NCBI GenBank assembly: GCA_020630955.1
Contig: JAHDIE010000001.1
Location: forward strand, 237,314 to 301,313
DNA from: Saprospiraceae bacterium
Lineage (GTDB): Bacteria > Bacteroidota > Bacteroidia > Chitinophagales > Saprospiraceae
DNA length: 64,000 nt
Direction: 5' to 3'
A model generated the notes under the pieces. It was not told the origin of the DNA. It was given only the letters and a program-made list of their open reading frames with translations, and did no database searches. Shown one piece after another: positions 63,522 through 64,000 of this stretch. Numbering within the stretch: position 1 is the first letter of the stretch; each line of letters opens with the position of its first letter. Both the position numbers and the translations under genes were made by a program.

Positions 63522-63722
63522 TTAGAAATCAAGTATAGCTAGGGCTAAATCTGAGTTTTTTGGTTGACTAAACAATTCAAACTTAGCAACATCTTCTTCA
63601 TTGTTGTTAATTAAGACATCAATACTTTCAGCAAAATCAACATCAATACATGTTTCAACATTTGCATGAGTGTCAATGTAGTCTTTAATAGACTCCAACC
63701 TTGTTGTTATGTCCTTTTTCAT
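63522..63722 (-). CDS. Hypothetical 66-residue acidic protein
   Basis: A small, acidic, hydrophilic protein (66 residues; MKKDITTRLESIKDYIDT, ending SDLALAILDF). Two cysteine-free halves are joined by an N-rich loop (LINNNEED); one Cys is at about 25. It has no signal or membrane segment. It is 14 bases upstream of the 171-residue gene, so a small-soluble/membrane protein pair is possible, such as a regulator and effector. I do not recognise it. Confidence 0.55.
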   Translation of the reverse strand: MKKDITTRLESIKDYIDTHANVETCIDVDFAESIDVLINNNEEDVAKFELFSQPKNSDLALAILDF

Positions 63723-64000
63723 TGTTCTTAGCTAGATCGTTAGTTTTGATGTTATATATTAGATATATATAATATAACTATATAAAACTAAAAATATTTC
63801 CTTAAAGGTATGCAAAACTATGGTAATAAAGTCATTTAGTCAATGTTACTATATAAACCAAAAACTAGTCCAATAAGTTCGAAATGTATCTTATTTGTAC
63901 CTAAAATTTAATTCATTGATTATCAATTATATACACTTTCTGTCTGAAAGTAGATTGCAAAATATTATACAACTAAAAAAATTAGTTTTGAATCAAATAT
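63723..64000. other. AT-rich upstream region of the hypothetical pair
   Basis: 278 bases without a gene. An imperfect inverted repeat GTTATATA...TATATAAC-like (63751-63778) lies 30-56 bases before the start of the 66-residue ORF. A minus-strand TAGTTTTA near 63785-63795 is a poor match to the TAnnTTTG element. The right end of the window shows nothing else. Confidence 0.4.

Noticed and set aside
1..64000. tRNA or rRNA genes
   Set aside because: I read all intergenic spaces for tRNA T-loop (GGTTCRANNCC) and rRNA-like GC-rich blocks and found none. A covariance-model scan could still find a small RNA that I cannot see.
1..64000. Insertion sequences or prophage genes
   Set aside because: No transposase, integrase, capsid, portal or terminase-like protein occurs among the readable ORFs, and I saw no long terminal inverted repeats.

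Overview
The window is a low-GC chromosomal segment that I read as Bacteroidota, probably a Saprospiraceae-like or related environmental lineage. The evidence is five secreted proteins ending in type IX secretion (T9SS) sorting domains (four type A, one gliding-type B), a promoter of the Bacteroidota type (TTG about 19 bases before TAnnTTTG), a UshA-type nucleotidase split into two genes, and an ECF sigma factor beside a beta-barrel protein. I see no rRNA, tRNA, CRISPR array, insertion sequence or prophage. Taxonomy below phylum is a guess.

Layout. 1-5.2 kb: 3' part of a GMC oxidoreductase, a secreted VIT/VWA protein and a lipoprotein hydrolase. 5.4-14.1 kb: the most unusual region. It holds an 84-residue ORF, a 7TM-sensor adenylate cyclase coupled by a one-base overlap to a protein matching the N-terminal half of VioB but lacking the ferritin-like catalytic half, two paralogous proteins of unknown function on the opposite strand, a sedolisin (S53) protease without a visible export signal, and a VTT membrane protein. 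14.1-23.1 kb: HD hydrolase, YitT transporter-like protein, pdxH, and a TetR-TolC-HlyD-RND efflux operon. 23.1-27.3 kb: small cytochrome c, anmK, a mechanosensitive-channel-like protein and icd. 27.6-32.7 kb: a 1512-residue repetitive adhesin and a small secreted protein. 32.7-45.3 kb: housekeeping genes (iscA/erpA type, split nucleotidase, dnaA, obgE, adk, NlpC/P60, L25, prs, EamA, hydrolase, gamma carbonic anhydrase fold, TraB/GumN, RlmB-type methyltransferase). 45.4-50.7 kb: an M36 metalloprotease with a T9SS tail, a long non-coding stretch that hides a probable 23-residue basic peptide gene with its own promoter and terminator, and an esterase. 50.9-57.0 kb: an operon of lipoprotein, ECF sigma factor, a protein with an inner-membrane anchor plus beta-barrel, and a dockerin/cohesin-like secreted protein. 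57.3-60.9 kb: small membrane proteins, another T9SS cargo and an AlkD-like protein. 61.0-64.0 kb: mnmE (TTG start), followed by a gene remnant, a 10-bp phased repeat and two unknown ORFs, which looks like the edge of an accessory region.

How the genes work together. The efflux genes form one overlapping transcription unit headed by their repressor, with pdxH coupled to the end. The sigma operon looks like an envelope signalling unit whose regulator may span both membranes. The candidate undescribed system is 5.4-14.1 kb: a membrane-sensing cyclase, a VioB-N protein without its catalytic partner, a duplicated family that I recall from natural-product-like loci of cyanobacteria and actinomycetes, and a peptidase. 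The family resemblances come from memory of the motifs; no database search was possible.
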